This document shows, in pieces, positions 36,595 through 45,872 of a stretch of DNA of 64,000 nt. Numbering within the stretch: position 1 is the stretch's first letter; every line of letters begins with the position of its first letter. Where the stretch lies: NCBI RefSeq assembly GCF_017599345.1, contig NZ_JAGFVL010000032.1:124001-188000 (forward strand), written 5' to 3'. A program made the translations under genes and the position numbers. This stretch comes from Gracilibacillus suaedae (lineage in GTDB: Bacteria; Bacillota; Bacilli; Bacillales; Amphibacillaceae). A model generated the notes under the pieces. The model saw only the letters and a program-made list of their open reading frames with translations, was not told where the DNA came from and searched no databases.

Positions 36595-37473
36595 GTGAAT
36601 AAAAGATTATTTGCATTATTAATTGTTATAACAACTAGTTTAATGGGATCATCATTTGCAATTGGGAAGATCGGATTGCAATATGTATCTCCTTTACTGT
36701 TAGTAGGACTTCGCTTTACATTGGCAGGTATTCTGATGGGGATAACGGTTAGCATTTTCAAGCGGAGGCACCCGGTTACTTTTCGTGAATGGTTAAGAAT
36801 TATACTTATCGGGTTATTTCAGACTACAGGAGTTATGGGGCTTATTTTTATAAGTATGAGGACGATAACAGCTGGAGAAACATCCATTTTAACGTTCACA
36901 AATCCTTTACTTGTCATTATATTAGGGACATTGTTTTTAGGGACGAAATATCGTTGGAGTCAATGGCTAGGTGTTATCGTGGGTTTTTTAGGTGTTTTTA
37001 TTACGTTAGGTGCTGATTTGGAGATTCAACAAATTGGTACTGTTCTAGGTTTCTTAAGTGCAGTTTGTTGGGCGATTGCGACTTTGCTGATGAATAGATG
37101 GGGAAAAAGTCTTGATGTGTGGGTAGTAACAGCCTATCAAATGTTAGCAGGTGGAGTGTTGCTTTTATTTGCAAGTGCCTTCTTTGAAAAAGTGGAACTT
37201 GTGATTACAGCAAACTCGGTTTTCATCGTACTATGGCTAGCCATTATGGCATCGATAGTGCAATTTGCTGTATGGTTTTTCTTATTGCAGAATGAGAATC
37301 CGGGAAAAGTAAGTTCATTTTTATTCCTTGCTCCATTATTTGGCGTTTTATTTGGTTGGATTTTAGTAGGTGAAAAATTACATATCTCTACATTAATTGG
37401 GGGAGCTGTTATATTAGTTGGTATTTATCTTGTGAACAGACCACAACGTATTAAGCTTTTGTATAGTAATTAA
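36595..37473 (+). CDS. EamA/DMT-family transporter
   Basis: Drug/metabolite transporter of 292 aa with ten predicted helices in two EamA repeats (about 1-135 and 145-285). It begins MNKRLFALLIVITTSLMGSSF and contains GLRFTLAGILMG. Members export amino acids, nucleosides or other metabolites. GTG start at 36595 is seven bases behind AGAGGA. It lies before two nucleoside hydrolases, with 300 empty bases between them. Confidence 0.85.
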   Translation: MNKRLFALLIVITTSLMGSSFAIGKIGLQYVSPLLLVGLRFTLAGILMGITVSIFKRRHPVTFREWLRIILIGLFQTTGVMGLIFISMRTITAGETSILTFTNPLLVIILGTLFLGTKYRWSQWLGVIVGFLGVFITLGADLEIQQIGTVLGFLSAVCWAIATLLMNRWGKSLDVWVVTAYQMLAGGVLLLFASAFFEKVELVITANSVFIVLWLAIMASIVQFAVWFFLLQNENPGKVSSFLFLAPLFGVLFGWILVGEKLHISTLIGGAVILVGIYLVNRPQRIKLLYSN

Positions 37474-37779
37474 ATGATAGATATCCCTGAAAAGTTTCTT
37501 CGCATTTCAAAGAACGTGATTACATTCAGTTAATAATCACTTGTTAGATAGCTATGAACACAGCTATATTAGCATTATGAAATATGTTACAATACTTTGG
37601 TGGTATATGGTAGCATCATCGTATGGACACTAAAGTTTGCAGTTAACTTTCTGGCATCACGGAACAGTATATCAACCTCTGTTTCTCTAACATTAATAAC
37701 AGATACAAAAACATATTAATGGGTACGGTTGAGCTGTTTCATTTTAGCACTTATAAAAAATATAAAGGAGCGAGTACAA
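37474..37779. other. Gene-free spacer before the nucleoside hydrolase pair
   Basis: No gene, strong hairpin or known riboswitch recognised. An in-frame start at 37729 lies upstream of the ribosome site AAAGGAG (37764-37770) and is not used. Confidence 0.4.
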
Positions 37780-38718
37780 ATGGCGAAGAAGGTTTATTTA
37801 AATCATGATGGCGGTGTGGATGATTTAGTCTCTCTTTATCTATTATTACAGATGGAGGATGTCGATTTGCTCGGGGTTAGTGTTATTCCGGCAGATTGCT
37901 TTTTAGAACCAGCTGTTTATGCAAGTCGTAAAATTATAGACCGCTTTAGTAACAAAGAAATTGAAGTAGCAGCTTCAACATCGCGAGGTAAAAATCCATT
38001 CCCGAAAGATTGGCGCATGCATGCGTTTTTTGTTGACGCCTTACCAATTTTAAATGAATTTGGAGCGCCCAAAACAAAAGTAGCAGCCCTTCCTGCCCAC
38101 AGGCATATGATTGAAACTGTACGTAACAGTACAGAGCCAGTTACCCTTCTGTTTATTGGTCCTCTTACTGATTTAGCACGTGCACTTGAAGAAGCACCGG
38201 ATATTGAAGATAAAATTGAAAAGCTCGTATGGATGGGCGGTACGTTTTTAGAAAATGGAAACGTCGAAGAACCAGAACATGATGGTACCGCCGAATGGAA
38301 TGCTTTTTGGGATCCAGAAGCTGCGAAAACAGTGTGGGATAGTGGTATTACCATAGATTTAGTCGCACTGGAAAGTACCAACATGGTGCCATTAACGGTA
38401 GATGTACGAGATAAGTGGGCAGCAGAGCGCAAAGACATTGGTATTGACTTCCTTGGGCAATGTTATGCAATGGTACCACCACTTGTACATTTCCAAACAA
38501 ATTCTACATATTTCTTATGGGATGTATTGTCCACAGCGTCGGTTGGTAAGCCTGATTTGGTGAAAAAGAAAGAAGTAAAAAGTATCGTTCATTCAGATGG
38601 GGCAAGCCAAGGAAAAACAGAATTATCTGATGCAGGACGAAGTGTCCACCTTGTTTATGAAGTGGATCGCGATGCTTTTTTTGATTATATAACAGACTTA
38701 GCTAGACAGGAGAAATGA
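37780..38718 (+). CDS. Nucleoside hydrolase (IunH/Rih family), variant motif
   Basis: Would split ribonucleosides into base and ribose in salvage; 312 aa. The N-terminal metal motif reads NHDGGVDDLVS instead of the usual DTDPGxDD, with Asn at the first Asp position. WMGGTFLENGN and the later AEWNAFWDPEAA match the family. ATG at 37780 follows AAAGGAG. Its stop is ten bases before the next hydrolase gene. Loss of the first Asp may mark a subfamily with different specificity. Confidence 0.85.
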   Translation: MAKKVYLNHDGGVDDLVSLYLLLQMEDVDLLGVSVIPADCFLEPAVYASRKIIDRFSNKEIEVAASTSRGKNPFPKDWRMHAFFVDALPILNEFGAPKTKVAALPAHRHMIETVRNSTEPVTLLFIGPLTDLARALEEAPDIEDKIEKLVWMGGTFLENGNVEEPEHDGTAEWNAFWDPEAAKTVWDSGITIDLVALESTNMVPLTVDVRDKWAAERKDIGIDFLGQCYAMVPPLVHFQTNSTYFLWDVLSTASVGKPDLVKKKEVKSIVHSDGASQGKTELSDAGRSVHLVYEVDRDAFFDYITDLARQEK

Positions 38719-38728
38719 GGTGAATAGG

Positions 38729-39676
38729 ATGAGACGAGTCATTATTGATACAGACACAGCAGGTGATGACACGATTGCTTTGCTAACAGCATTACACCAT
38801 TTTAAAGTAGAAGGTGTTACGATCACAGGAGGTAATGTTGATTTCGATCAAGAGGTAGAAAATGCTCTGTACACGATAGAAGTAGCCAAGCCTGCGTATG
38901 ATGTCCCTGTTTATAAAGGCTATGAAGGACCTATCCTTGCCATAGGTAATGAAAGTCACAGAACGGTTGAGGATGTTCATGGTGAGGATGGAATGGGCGG
39001 CTCATTTTTCCCAAAAGCAAAACAACGACCAGAATATGGACATGCAGTCGATTTTATTATTGACAAAGTAAAGGAATACCCTGGGGAAGTTTCATTTCTG
39101 GCGATTGCCCCGTTAACCAATATTGCCATGGCAATCAAAAAGGATCCGTCAATCGTCCGGGATATTCCTCATATTTACATTATGGGTGGAACCAATAATA
39201 CATTAGGGAACATTACACCAGCAGCTGAGTATAATTTTTATGTCGATCCTGAAGCAGCAAGACTTGTGCTTCATTCAGGTATTCCGATTACGATGGTTGG
39301 TTGGGATATGTGTACACAATATTCGATTATGGATAATGCAGATCATGAAGAGATAAAGTCACTTAACACAGCTGGTTCTCAATTCTTTATTGATATTAAC
39401 CAAGTTGTAATGAAATTTAATAAAAAAGTACATCGACTTAATGGGACTACACACCCTGACACATTACTTGTAGCTGTTGCAGCTGATGAATCTATCATGA
39501 CCAAGTCACATGAGTACTATGTTGATATTGAAACAAAGGGTGAATTAACTAGAGGATATAGCCTTGTTGATGTGAATAACAGACTGGAGCAGAAGCCAAA
39601 TGTCCTTGTTTGTGAAGCAATAGATCGTGACAAATTTAAAGCAGATTTGTTGCAAGTATTAACAGCCATTAAATAA
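38729..39676 (+). CDS. Nucleoside hydrolase (IunH/Rih family)
   Basis: Nucleoside hydrolase of 315 aa with the canonical motif DTDTAGDDTIALL at residues 7-19. YIMGGTNNTLGNITPAAEYNFYVDPEAA is the conserved core around the metal and ribose (Asn/Glu/Asp), and the last helix carries HPDTLLVAVA. ATG at 38729 follows GAGGTG, which overlaps the upstream stop. It is the second of a two-gene operon, probably using substrates different from its neighbour. Confidence 0.9.
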   Translation: MRRVIIDTDTAGDDTIALLTALHHFKVEGVTITGGNVDFDQEVENALYTIEVAKPAYDVPVYKGYEGPILAIGNESHRTVEDVHGEDGMGGSFFPKAKQRPEYGHAVDFIIDKVKEYPGEVSFLAIAPLTNIAMAIKKDPSIVRDIPHIYIMGGTNNTLGNITPAAEYNFYVDPEAARLVLHSGIPITMVGWDMCTQYSIMDNADHEEIKSLNTAGSQFFIDINQVVMKFNKKVHRLNGTTHPDTLLVAVAADESIMTKSHEYYVDIETKGELTRGYSLVDVNNRLEQKPNVLVCEAIDRDKFKADLLQVLTAIK

Positions 39677-39695
39677 AGTGAGTCTATGATCAGTG
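39677..39695 (-). repeat. Dispersed intergenic repeat, copy R5 (inverted, 3' part only)
   Basis: GTGAGTCTATGATCAGTG is the complement of CACTGATCATAGACTCAC, matching the end of R2 with one change. It starts right after a stop codon, like R1 after its gene. A weak hairpin (AAACCG and CGGTTTTT, near 39706-39735) follows. Confidence 0.55.
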
Positions 39696-39774
39696 CGGTA
39701 CTTCCAAACCGTAAAGTTATTTTAACCGGTTTTTGCTTCTTTGTTAACATGTATAAATGATGTTAGAACAATGC

Positions 39775-39997
39775 TTGACTTTTCTGTTTTATTATATATT
39801 ACAATACTAATGGTTAGGCTCAGGAAGCGATGATATGAAAGTTAGGTCATAATAATTAGATGATAGAGAATGTTTGAAGGATCGACTACGCAACAAAACA
39901 GTAACCTAGACGATGAATAAAGGTAAACAAAAAATAGGTAAAGTATTTATGTAAAGCAGAATTTCCTTATTAATCGTAAGGAAATTCTGCTTTTTTC
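39775..39997 (+). ncRNA. Possible stand-alone non-coding RNA
   Basis: TTGACT (39775-39780) and TACAAT (39800-39805, spacer 19) resemble a promoter. About 150 bases later comes a perfect terminator. Between them there is no reading frame beyond 13 codons, and the segment does not continue into the next gene, 460 bases away. It does not match a riboswitch or small RNA I know. The rest of the spacer to 40356 is AT-rich and empty. Confidence 0.3.
39956..39997 (+). terminator. Strong intrinsic terminator
   Basis: GCAGAATTTCCTTA and TAAGGAAATTCTGC form a perfect 14-bp stem, then TTTTTT. No known gene lies just upstream; the nucleoside hydrolase ends 280 bases earlier. Confidence 0.85.
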
Positions 39998-40356
39998 TAT
40001 GTAGGACAGTTTATATTCATTTATTGGTTACCCATAGCGTGCTAAAAGACTTGGCCATATGGTCATAATCATTTCTTCATTTCATAATCAACAGTTCTTA
40101 TATTTAGCGAATACTATATCTTTTTTCTCATTTCTAACATATTGATTATATTTTTTTGGAACTTACATTTCTATAATGGAACTTAACCAATTAATCTAAT
40201 ATAAGGAATGATTAATTGAACCATAAAATGAAAAGGCTTTCAATAAAGAAAGGATATTATTTTGATAAAAATAGTTTCCAAGTAAAGATGATAGTTATTT
40301 AGTTGATTAAGACTTACTTGTTTTTGATAAGTTTAAGTGATTCCTTACTAAAGGAG

Positions 40357-40473
40357 GTGATAAAGGCAAAAAATAAAACTGTATTAAAAGTTCCAATTTA
40401 CATCAAGAAATACATAATAAAAAAATCTTTGGAAGCATGTTACAAGGAGGAAAGACATGAAAAACGTATTTAA
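40357..40473 (+). CDS. Possible 38-aa basic leader peptide before the pectinase
   Basis: GTG at 40357 begins a frame of 38 codons (MIKAKNKTVLKVPIYIKK and on), lysine-rich, ending 17 bases inside the pectinase gene. The GTG is embedded in AAGGAGGTGAT, a perfect complement of the 16S tail, so it could not use that site itself; GTG is the only candidate start nearby. Either a coupled leader or a stand-by ribosome site is possible. Weak as a gene, notable as a signal. Confidence 0.2.
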   Translation: MIKAKNKTVLKVPIYIKKYIIKKSLEACYKEERHEKRI

Positions 40474-43400
40474 GGTATTATTAAGTTTCATTTTATTGCT
40501 CTCATTTATACAGCATGATGTTCTTTCAACAGTAACAGCAACAGAAACTAAAGAAAGCCCACCCTCTCAACCAATCGCATTAACGGCTGAGCCGCATGAC
40601 AGTCAGCAGGTTGAGTTAAATTGGATTCCAGGAGTAGGAAAAGATATATTGTTTGTTGGTACAGGTAATCTAGCAGATGAAATGACAATGGACCATTTTG
40701 AATCACTTGGATTCTCAATCACTTTTATAGAGGATAAAGAAGTAAGTGGAGAAGATGCGGCATCCTATGATTTAGTATTTGTTGGTGAATCATCGAACTC
40801 ATCTAATATAGGTAATAAATTTATCGATTCTTCTGTTCCTATTGTTTATGCAGAGCCATTTGCACTTGATGATGTTTACTTGTCTGAAACCACTTCTGGA
40901 TCATTTGGAAGCTATGAAGATCAAGACTCACTAGAAATCCAAGCTAGTGATCATCCTTTAGCTGCTGGATTAAGTGGCTCCATCAAAGTGTATGATCAAG
41001 CAGGAAAAATTAATTACGGTACCCCTGGTGAAGAAGCGATCACTATTGCTACAGCTTCAGATGATGATAGCAAAGCAACCATCTTTGCCTATGAAGAAGG
41101 TGCAGAAAATGTAAATGGAGATCCTGTCCCTGCTCGCCAAGTAGCCACGTTTTTATTCGCTGGTCAAGAAGAATATATGACGGAAGAAGGCTGGCAATTA
41201 CTTGATCAATCCGTTATGTGGGCGTTAGGTATGGATGATAAGGATTATAATGAAACCTATACGATAAAGCGAAGTACTGAAGACGGAGGACCATATGAAG
41301 TTGTTGCAACAGATGTAACAGAAACCAGTTATATCGACAGCGGTTTAACGAATCATACGACGTATTATTATGTGATTTCTGCTGTAAATGCTGAAGGTGA
41401 AAGTGAAAATTCAGAACAAATCAGTGTTACACCAATTGAAATTCCAGATCCACCACCAGCACCGACAGATTTGACGGCTATTGAAAGGAATAGTCAGGTT
41501 GATTTAAGTTGGAATGCCGGCGACCGCAAACGGATCTTATTTGTTGGGACAGGTATTCCAGCTGATGAGAAAACAATCCATCACTTAGAGTCACTAGGTT
41601 TTGACGTATCATTTATCAAAGATAATGAAGTTACTGGTGAAGATGCACTTTCCTATGACTTAGTGTTTGTTGGTGAATCCTCAGGGTCTGCCTATATCGG
41701 CAAAAAATTCATAGATTCACCAGTTCCTGTTGTATATGCTGAGCCTTATGCATTAGATGATGTTTATTTAAGTGAAGTAGATTCAGGGTTATTTGGAAGC
41801 TATGAGAATCAGGATTCTATTTCTATTGATGATAGTGATCATCCATTATCTGCAGGATTAAGTGATACAATTAAAGTTTATAATGAGGCAGGAAAAATTA
41901 ATTATGGTACTCCTAGTGAAGAGGCAATTACCATTGCTACCACTGCAGATGATGATAGTAAAGCAACCATTTTTGCTTATGAAAAAGGAGCCAAAAACGT
42001 AATTGGAGATCCAGTCCCTGCTCGTCAAGTAGCGACATTTTTATTCGCAGGACAAGAAGATGTGATGACGGAAGAAGGTTGGAAGTTGATTGATGCCTCT
42101 GTAAAATGGGCACTCAGCATCGAGGATGAGTACAGTTACAAAGAAACCTATCATGTAAAACGTAGTACAACAAAAGAAGGTCCTTATGAAACAATCGCTA
42201 AAAACATGGAAAAAACGACATTCCGTGATACAGGCCTAGAAAACGGCACACGCTATTATTATGTTATCTCAGCGGAAAACATTGGTGGAGAAGGTAATCC
42301 TTCAGATGAAGTAAGTGCTTTACCTGTAGCACCATTACAAGTTCCAACTGGTTTGTCCGTTAGTAATGGAAATGAAGAGGTAACAATTAGTTGGGAACCA
42401 GTCAATGAGGCCACCACTTACCAGGTTCTACGTAGTAAAGAAAAGGGAATAGGCTATGAAGTGGTTGAAAGTGATGTGACAGAAACGGAATACACAGATA
42501 CTGGCTTAACAAATGGTGATAGGTATTATTATGTTGTATCTGCTAAGAACGAAGCATCTCAAAGTGCTAACTCCGATCCTATAAGCGCAGTTGCTGTTCC
42601 AGAGAATGGAGCTCCCGCTATTCCAATAGGATTAGAAGCAACTGCTGGTAATGGACAGGTAGTCTTAACTTGGCCATCTGTTAGCGGAGCCGATACCTAT
42701 AACATAAAGCGTGGTTCATTTGATAGTGGTGAATATGAAGTCATTGCTACGGATGTGCCGCTGACAAGTTATCAAGATGCAGAGGTAACGAATGGTGAGA
42801 CCTATGATTATGTTGTTTCCGCTGTCAATGAGAATGGCGAAAGTTTCGATTCTGAACCGTTAGCTGTTACTCCTGCAAAAGTGGCAGTTGTAGCAAAAGA
42901 GGGGGGAGACTATAAAACGGTGCAAGAAGCGATTGATGCCGCACCAGATAATAGTTCTAAACGTCATGTTATCTACATTAAAGATGGCGAGTATCGCGAG
43001 AAACTGACGATACCTGAGAGTAAAACAAACCTTAGTTTTGTAGGGGAAAGTAAAGAAGGCACTGTCCTTGTGTATGATGATAATGCCAACACAATTGGAC
43101 CTGATGGTAATCCATTAGGCACATCAAAGAGTTCAAGCATTTTCATTTATGCTGATGATTTTATTGCAAAAAATTTAACCATCCAAAATGATTCAGGTCA
43201 AGGTACAGGACAAGCGGTAGCTGCTTATGTTGCAGGCGATCGGGCATACTTTGAGAACGTCATGTTTTTAGGTTACCAAGATACTTTGTATACCCATTCT
43301 GGAAACCAGTATTATAAAGATTGTTATATTGAAGGTGATGTGGATTTCATCTTTGGTGGTGCGACAGCGGTTTTTGATAACTGCCAAATTCACAGTAAGC

Positions 43401-45682
43401 GTGATGGGAGTATGTTAACAGCTGCAAGTACACCGCAAGAGAATCCGTTTGGCTATGTCTTTTTAAATTCTAAAATTACCTCAGATGAAGGAATAGAAGA
43501 CGTGCGCTTTGGTAGACCTTGGCGTCCATACGCAGCAGTTTCCTTTATCAATACAGAAATGGATGACTCGATTGCTCCTGATGGTTGGGATAACTGGGGC
43601 GACCAGGCGAACGAGGAAACAGCAAGATATTCCGAATACAATAGTACAGGTCCAGGGGCAAATCCACAAATGCGTGATTCTTGGACAAAGCAATTAACAC
43701 CGGAAGAAGTAAATCAATATACGGTTCAAAATGTGTTGAAAAATTCAGATGGCTGGAATCCAACTAGAGTTGGAATTATCCCATTTTCAGCTTTATCAGC
43801 ACCAGTTATATCACTTGATCAGCAAGAAGCAATTGTAAATAAGTCCAGTTTTACTATTTCGGGTAAAGTAGACAAAGAAGCTACTGTTTATGTAAATGAA
43901 AAGGAAATTGAGATAGAAGAAGACTTAAGTTTCAGTGTAACAGTTGAACTAGAGCCAGGACTCAATACCTTTACTTTGGAGGCGGTTGATTCAGATGGTA
44001 ATCAGGCGGTACCTACTATCTTAAAAATTGAATACGATCACGAGAAGCCTGTTATAACAGTTGATGATATTGAAGGAGAGGAAAAAGGGAATCACTATAA
44101 CGTGATCTATAATCCTTTTCCGATTTCAGTTAAGCTTAATGAAGCAGGAAGTGTAAAGATTAATGGTGAGGAAGTAACACTATCGGATGATTTTACATTT
44201 AGCTCAGAGATAGAACTTGAACCTGGATTAAATAAAGTCAATATTTCGGCTGTCGATCTTGCTGGAAATGAATCCGATCCTGTAACGCTCAAGCTTGTTC
44301 CAAAAGGGAGTTCCGTTCCGAGCGGCCCCATAAAAATCTTGCAAAGTGAAGTTATAAGCTCCAATACGGTGGAAATTACATTTAATAGTAAGCTTAAAGA
44401 ATTTGATGCTAATGATATTGAATTGCAGTCAGCAACAAACGATTGGGCCGATCTTAACCCTGGTCTTCAACCAAACATAACTGTAGAAAATATATCAACA
44501 AGAGTTAATAAACAAAAACAAACAGTAGCAGTGTTTGAAACGAAGGAGTCATTTAATGAAGATGGAACGATAAATAAACCAATAAATGAAGATCCACATA
44601 ACATTCCATATTTAAATGCCTCTTATTACAGCGGTGATAGAGCTAATGATATAGAGCAAGCTGATGCATTATTATCTTGGCAAATGAACCATGGTGGATG
44701 GTATAAAAACATGGAAGATAAATATAATCGTCCGTGGGATGGTAAAGAGCCTAAATCAGATATGTATCATCCTGAACATGGGGAATTAGGTGTTATCGAT
44801 AATAATGCAACGACAAACGAAATTCTTTTTTTAGCTCTTATGTATAACGAAACTGGTGATGCCCGCTACAAAGAGTCTGTTTTAAAAGGAATTAACTATT
44901 TACTTGAAGCTCAATATGATACCGGTGGCTGGCCACAAGTATATCCTGCAAGGGGCAACTATTCTGATTATGCAACGTTTAATGATAATGCGATGATTCG
45001 TGTTATGAATGTGTTAACCATGGTGTCACAAAAGAAGTATCCTTTTAATACAGATATCGTTACGAAAGAACTTGCAGCACAGATAGACGTGTCTCTAAAT
45101 CTTGGCGTAGATTACATTTTAAAATCTCAAATTTCAGTAGACGGTGAATTAACGGCATGGTGTGCACAACATGATCCATTAACGTATGAACCGAAAGGAG
45201 CTCGTTCCTATGAACATCCATCTATTTCAGGTTCTGAGTCAGTAGGAATTGTGCAGTACCTTATGTCTTTACCTAACCCTTCAGAAGAAGTGCAGGCCGC
45301 AATTGATGGAGCTTTATCCTGGTTTGAAGAGGCTAAAATTGAAGGAATGAAATACGTATCAGCTGATCCTGAAGGTCAATATTTCTACTCTGATCCAACA
45401 ACCAATACTTGGTACCGCTTCTATGAAATTGGCACGAATCGCCCAATTTTCTCTGGAAGAGATGGTATTATCAAGCATACAATTCAAGAAATTGAACAGG
45501 AACGAAGAGATGGTTACCGTTGGGCAGGAGATTGGCCACAAAAATTACTGGACATAGCGAATTCAACAGGTTATTACGAAAACCGATCCTATGTAAAAGT
45601 AGTTGGTGAAAATTCACAAAATGCTGCAGGAGAAACATTCAAAAAAGGGAGTTTGCACAGAGTCGAAGCTACTAAGCAATAA
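40457..45682 (+). CDS. Secreted bifunctional pectinase: FnIII - CE8 pectinesterase - PL10 pectate lyase
   Basis: Protein of 1741 aa with a signal peptide (about 1-28). FnIII-like domains at about 38-326 and 334-623 are each split after strand B (VELNW, VDLSW) by an inserted domain of about 200 aa (DILFVGTGNLADE and RILFVGTGIPADE). Two ordinary FnIII domains follow (about 629-806). CE8 pectinesterase lies at about 808-1105, with GYQDTLYTHSG, GDVDFIFGGAT and RFGRPWRPYA. Two Ig-like repeats come next (about 1115-1290), then PL10 pectate lyase (about 1370-1715; HGGWYKNM, GGWPQVYPARGNYS, ARSYEHPSISG with the probable catalytic Arg). It would strip methyl groups from pectin and cut the product. ATG follows AAGGAGG. 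Confidence 0.9.
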   Translation: MKNVFKVLLSFILLLSFIQHDVLSTVTATETKESPPSQPIALTAEPHDSQQVELNWIPGVGKDILFVGTGNLADEMTMDHFESLGFSITFIEDKEVSGEDAASYDLVFVGESSNSSNIGNKFIDSSVPIVYAEPFALDDVYLSETTSGSFGSYEDQDSLEIQASDHPLAAGLSGSIKVYDQAGKINYGTPGEEAITIATASDDDSKATIFAYEEGAENVNGDPVPARQVATFLFAGQEEYMTEEGWQLLDQSVMWALGMDDKDYNETYTIKRSTEDGGPYEVVATDVTETSYIDSGLTNHTTYYYVISAVNAEGESENSEQISVTPIEIPDPPPAPTDLTAIERNSQVDLSWNAGDRKRILFVGTGIPADEKTIHHLESLGFDVSFIKDNEVTGEDALSYDLVFVGESSGSAYIGKKFIDSPVPVVYAEPYALDDVYLSEVDSGLFGSYENQDSISIDDSDHPLSAGLSDTIKVYNEAGKINYGTPSEEAITIATTADDDSKATIFAYEKGAKNVIGDPVPARQVATFLFAGQEDVMTEEGWKLIDASVKWALSIEDEYSYKETYHVKRSTTKEGPYETIAKNMEKTTFRDTGLENGTRYYYVISAENIGGEGNPSDEVSALPVAPLQVPTGLSVSNGNEEVTISWEPVNEATTYQVLRSKEKGIGYEVVESDVTETEYTDTGLTNGDRYYYVVSAKNEASQSANSDPISAVAVPENGAPAIPIGLEATAGNGQVVLTWPSVSGADTYNIKRGSFDSGEYEVIATDVPLTSYQDAEVTNGETYDYVVSAVNENGESFDSEPLAVTPAKVAVVAKEGGDYKTVQEAIDAAPDNSSKRHVIYIKDGEYREKLTIPESKTNLSFVGESKEGTVLVYDDNANTIGPDGNPLGTSKSSSIFIYADDFIAKNLTIQNDSGQGTGQAVAAYVAGDRAYFENVMFLGYQDTLYTHSGNQYYKDCYIEGDVDFIFGGATAVFDNCQIHSKRDGSMLTAASTPQENPFGYVFLNSKITSDEGIEDVRFGRPWRPYAAVSFINTEMDDSIAPDGWDNWGDQANEETARYSEYNSTGPGANPQMRDSWTKQLTPEEVNQYTVQNVLKNSDGWNPTRVGIIPFSALSAPVISLDQQEAIVNKSSFTISGKVDKEATVYVNEKEIEIEEDLSFSVTVELEPGLNTFTLEAVDSDGNQAVPTILKIEYDHEKPVITVDDIEGEEKGNHYNVIYNPFPISVKLNEAGSVKINGEEVTLSDDFTFSSEIELEPGLNKVNISAVDLAGNESDPVTLKLVPKGSSVPSGPIKILQSEVISSNTVEITFNSKLKEFDANDIELQSATNDWADLNPGLQPNITVENISTRVNKQKQTVAVFETKESFNEDGTINKPINEDPHNIPYLNASYYSGDRANDIEQADALLSWQMNHGGWYKNMEDKYNRPWDGKEPKSDMYHPEHGELGVIDNNATTNEILFLALMYNETGDARYKESVLKGINYLLEAQYDTGGWPQVYPARGNYSDYATFNDNAMIRVMNVLTMVSQKKYPFNTDIVTKELAAQIDVSLNLGVDYILKSQISVDGELTAWCAQHDPLTYEPKGARSYEHPSISGSESVGIVQYLMSLPNPSEEVQAAIDGALSWFEEAKIEGMKYVSADPEGQYFYSDPTTNTWYRFYEIGTNRPIFSGRDGIIKHTIQEIEQERRDGYRWAGDWPQKLLDIANSTGYYENRSYVKVVGENSQNAAGETFKKGSLHRVEATKQ

Positions 45683-45716
45683 CCATAATATTACCCAGTT
45701 ATTTATCTAACGCTTT

Positions 45717-45752
45717 ATATAGCCTTAGCCCAAAACGGGCTAAGGCTATATT
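45717..45752 (+). terminator. Hairpin after the pectinase gene
   Basis: TATAGCCTTAGCCC and GGGCTAAGGCTATA, a perfect 14-bp stem with a 5-base loop; only a short T-stretch follows. Confidence 0.65.
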
Positions 45753-45872
45753 AAATTGTGGATGCATTCTAGACTTTAAGTCCCGAGCGATGAATAACAG
45801 TCACTTGATAGTCCAGACCTCTTATTAAAAACGAGGAGCTTTCAACAGTGTTCTTGGTTTTACTAAATATCT

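Noticed and set aside
37474-37779. Purine riboswitch before the nucleoside hydrolases
   Set aside because: The conserved purine aptamer core is absent.
39775-39997. M-box or ydaO-type riboswitch
   Set aside because: GTTAGGCTCA recalls the M-box start, but the rest of the core does not match and no gene follows the terminator.
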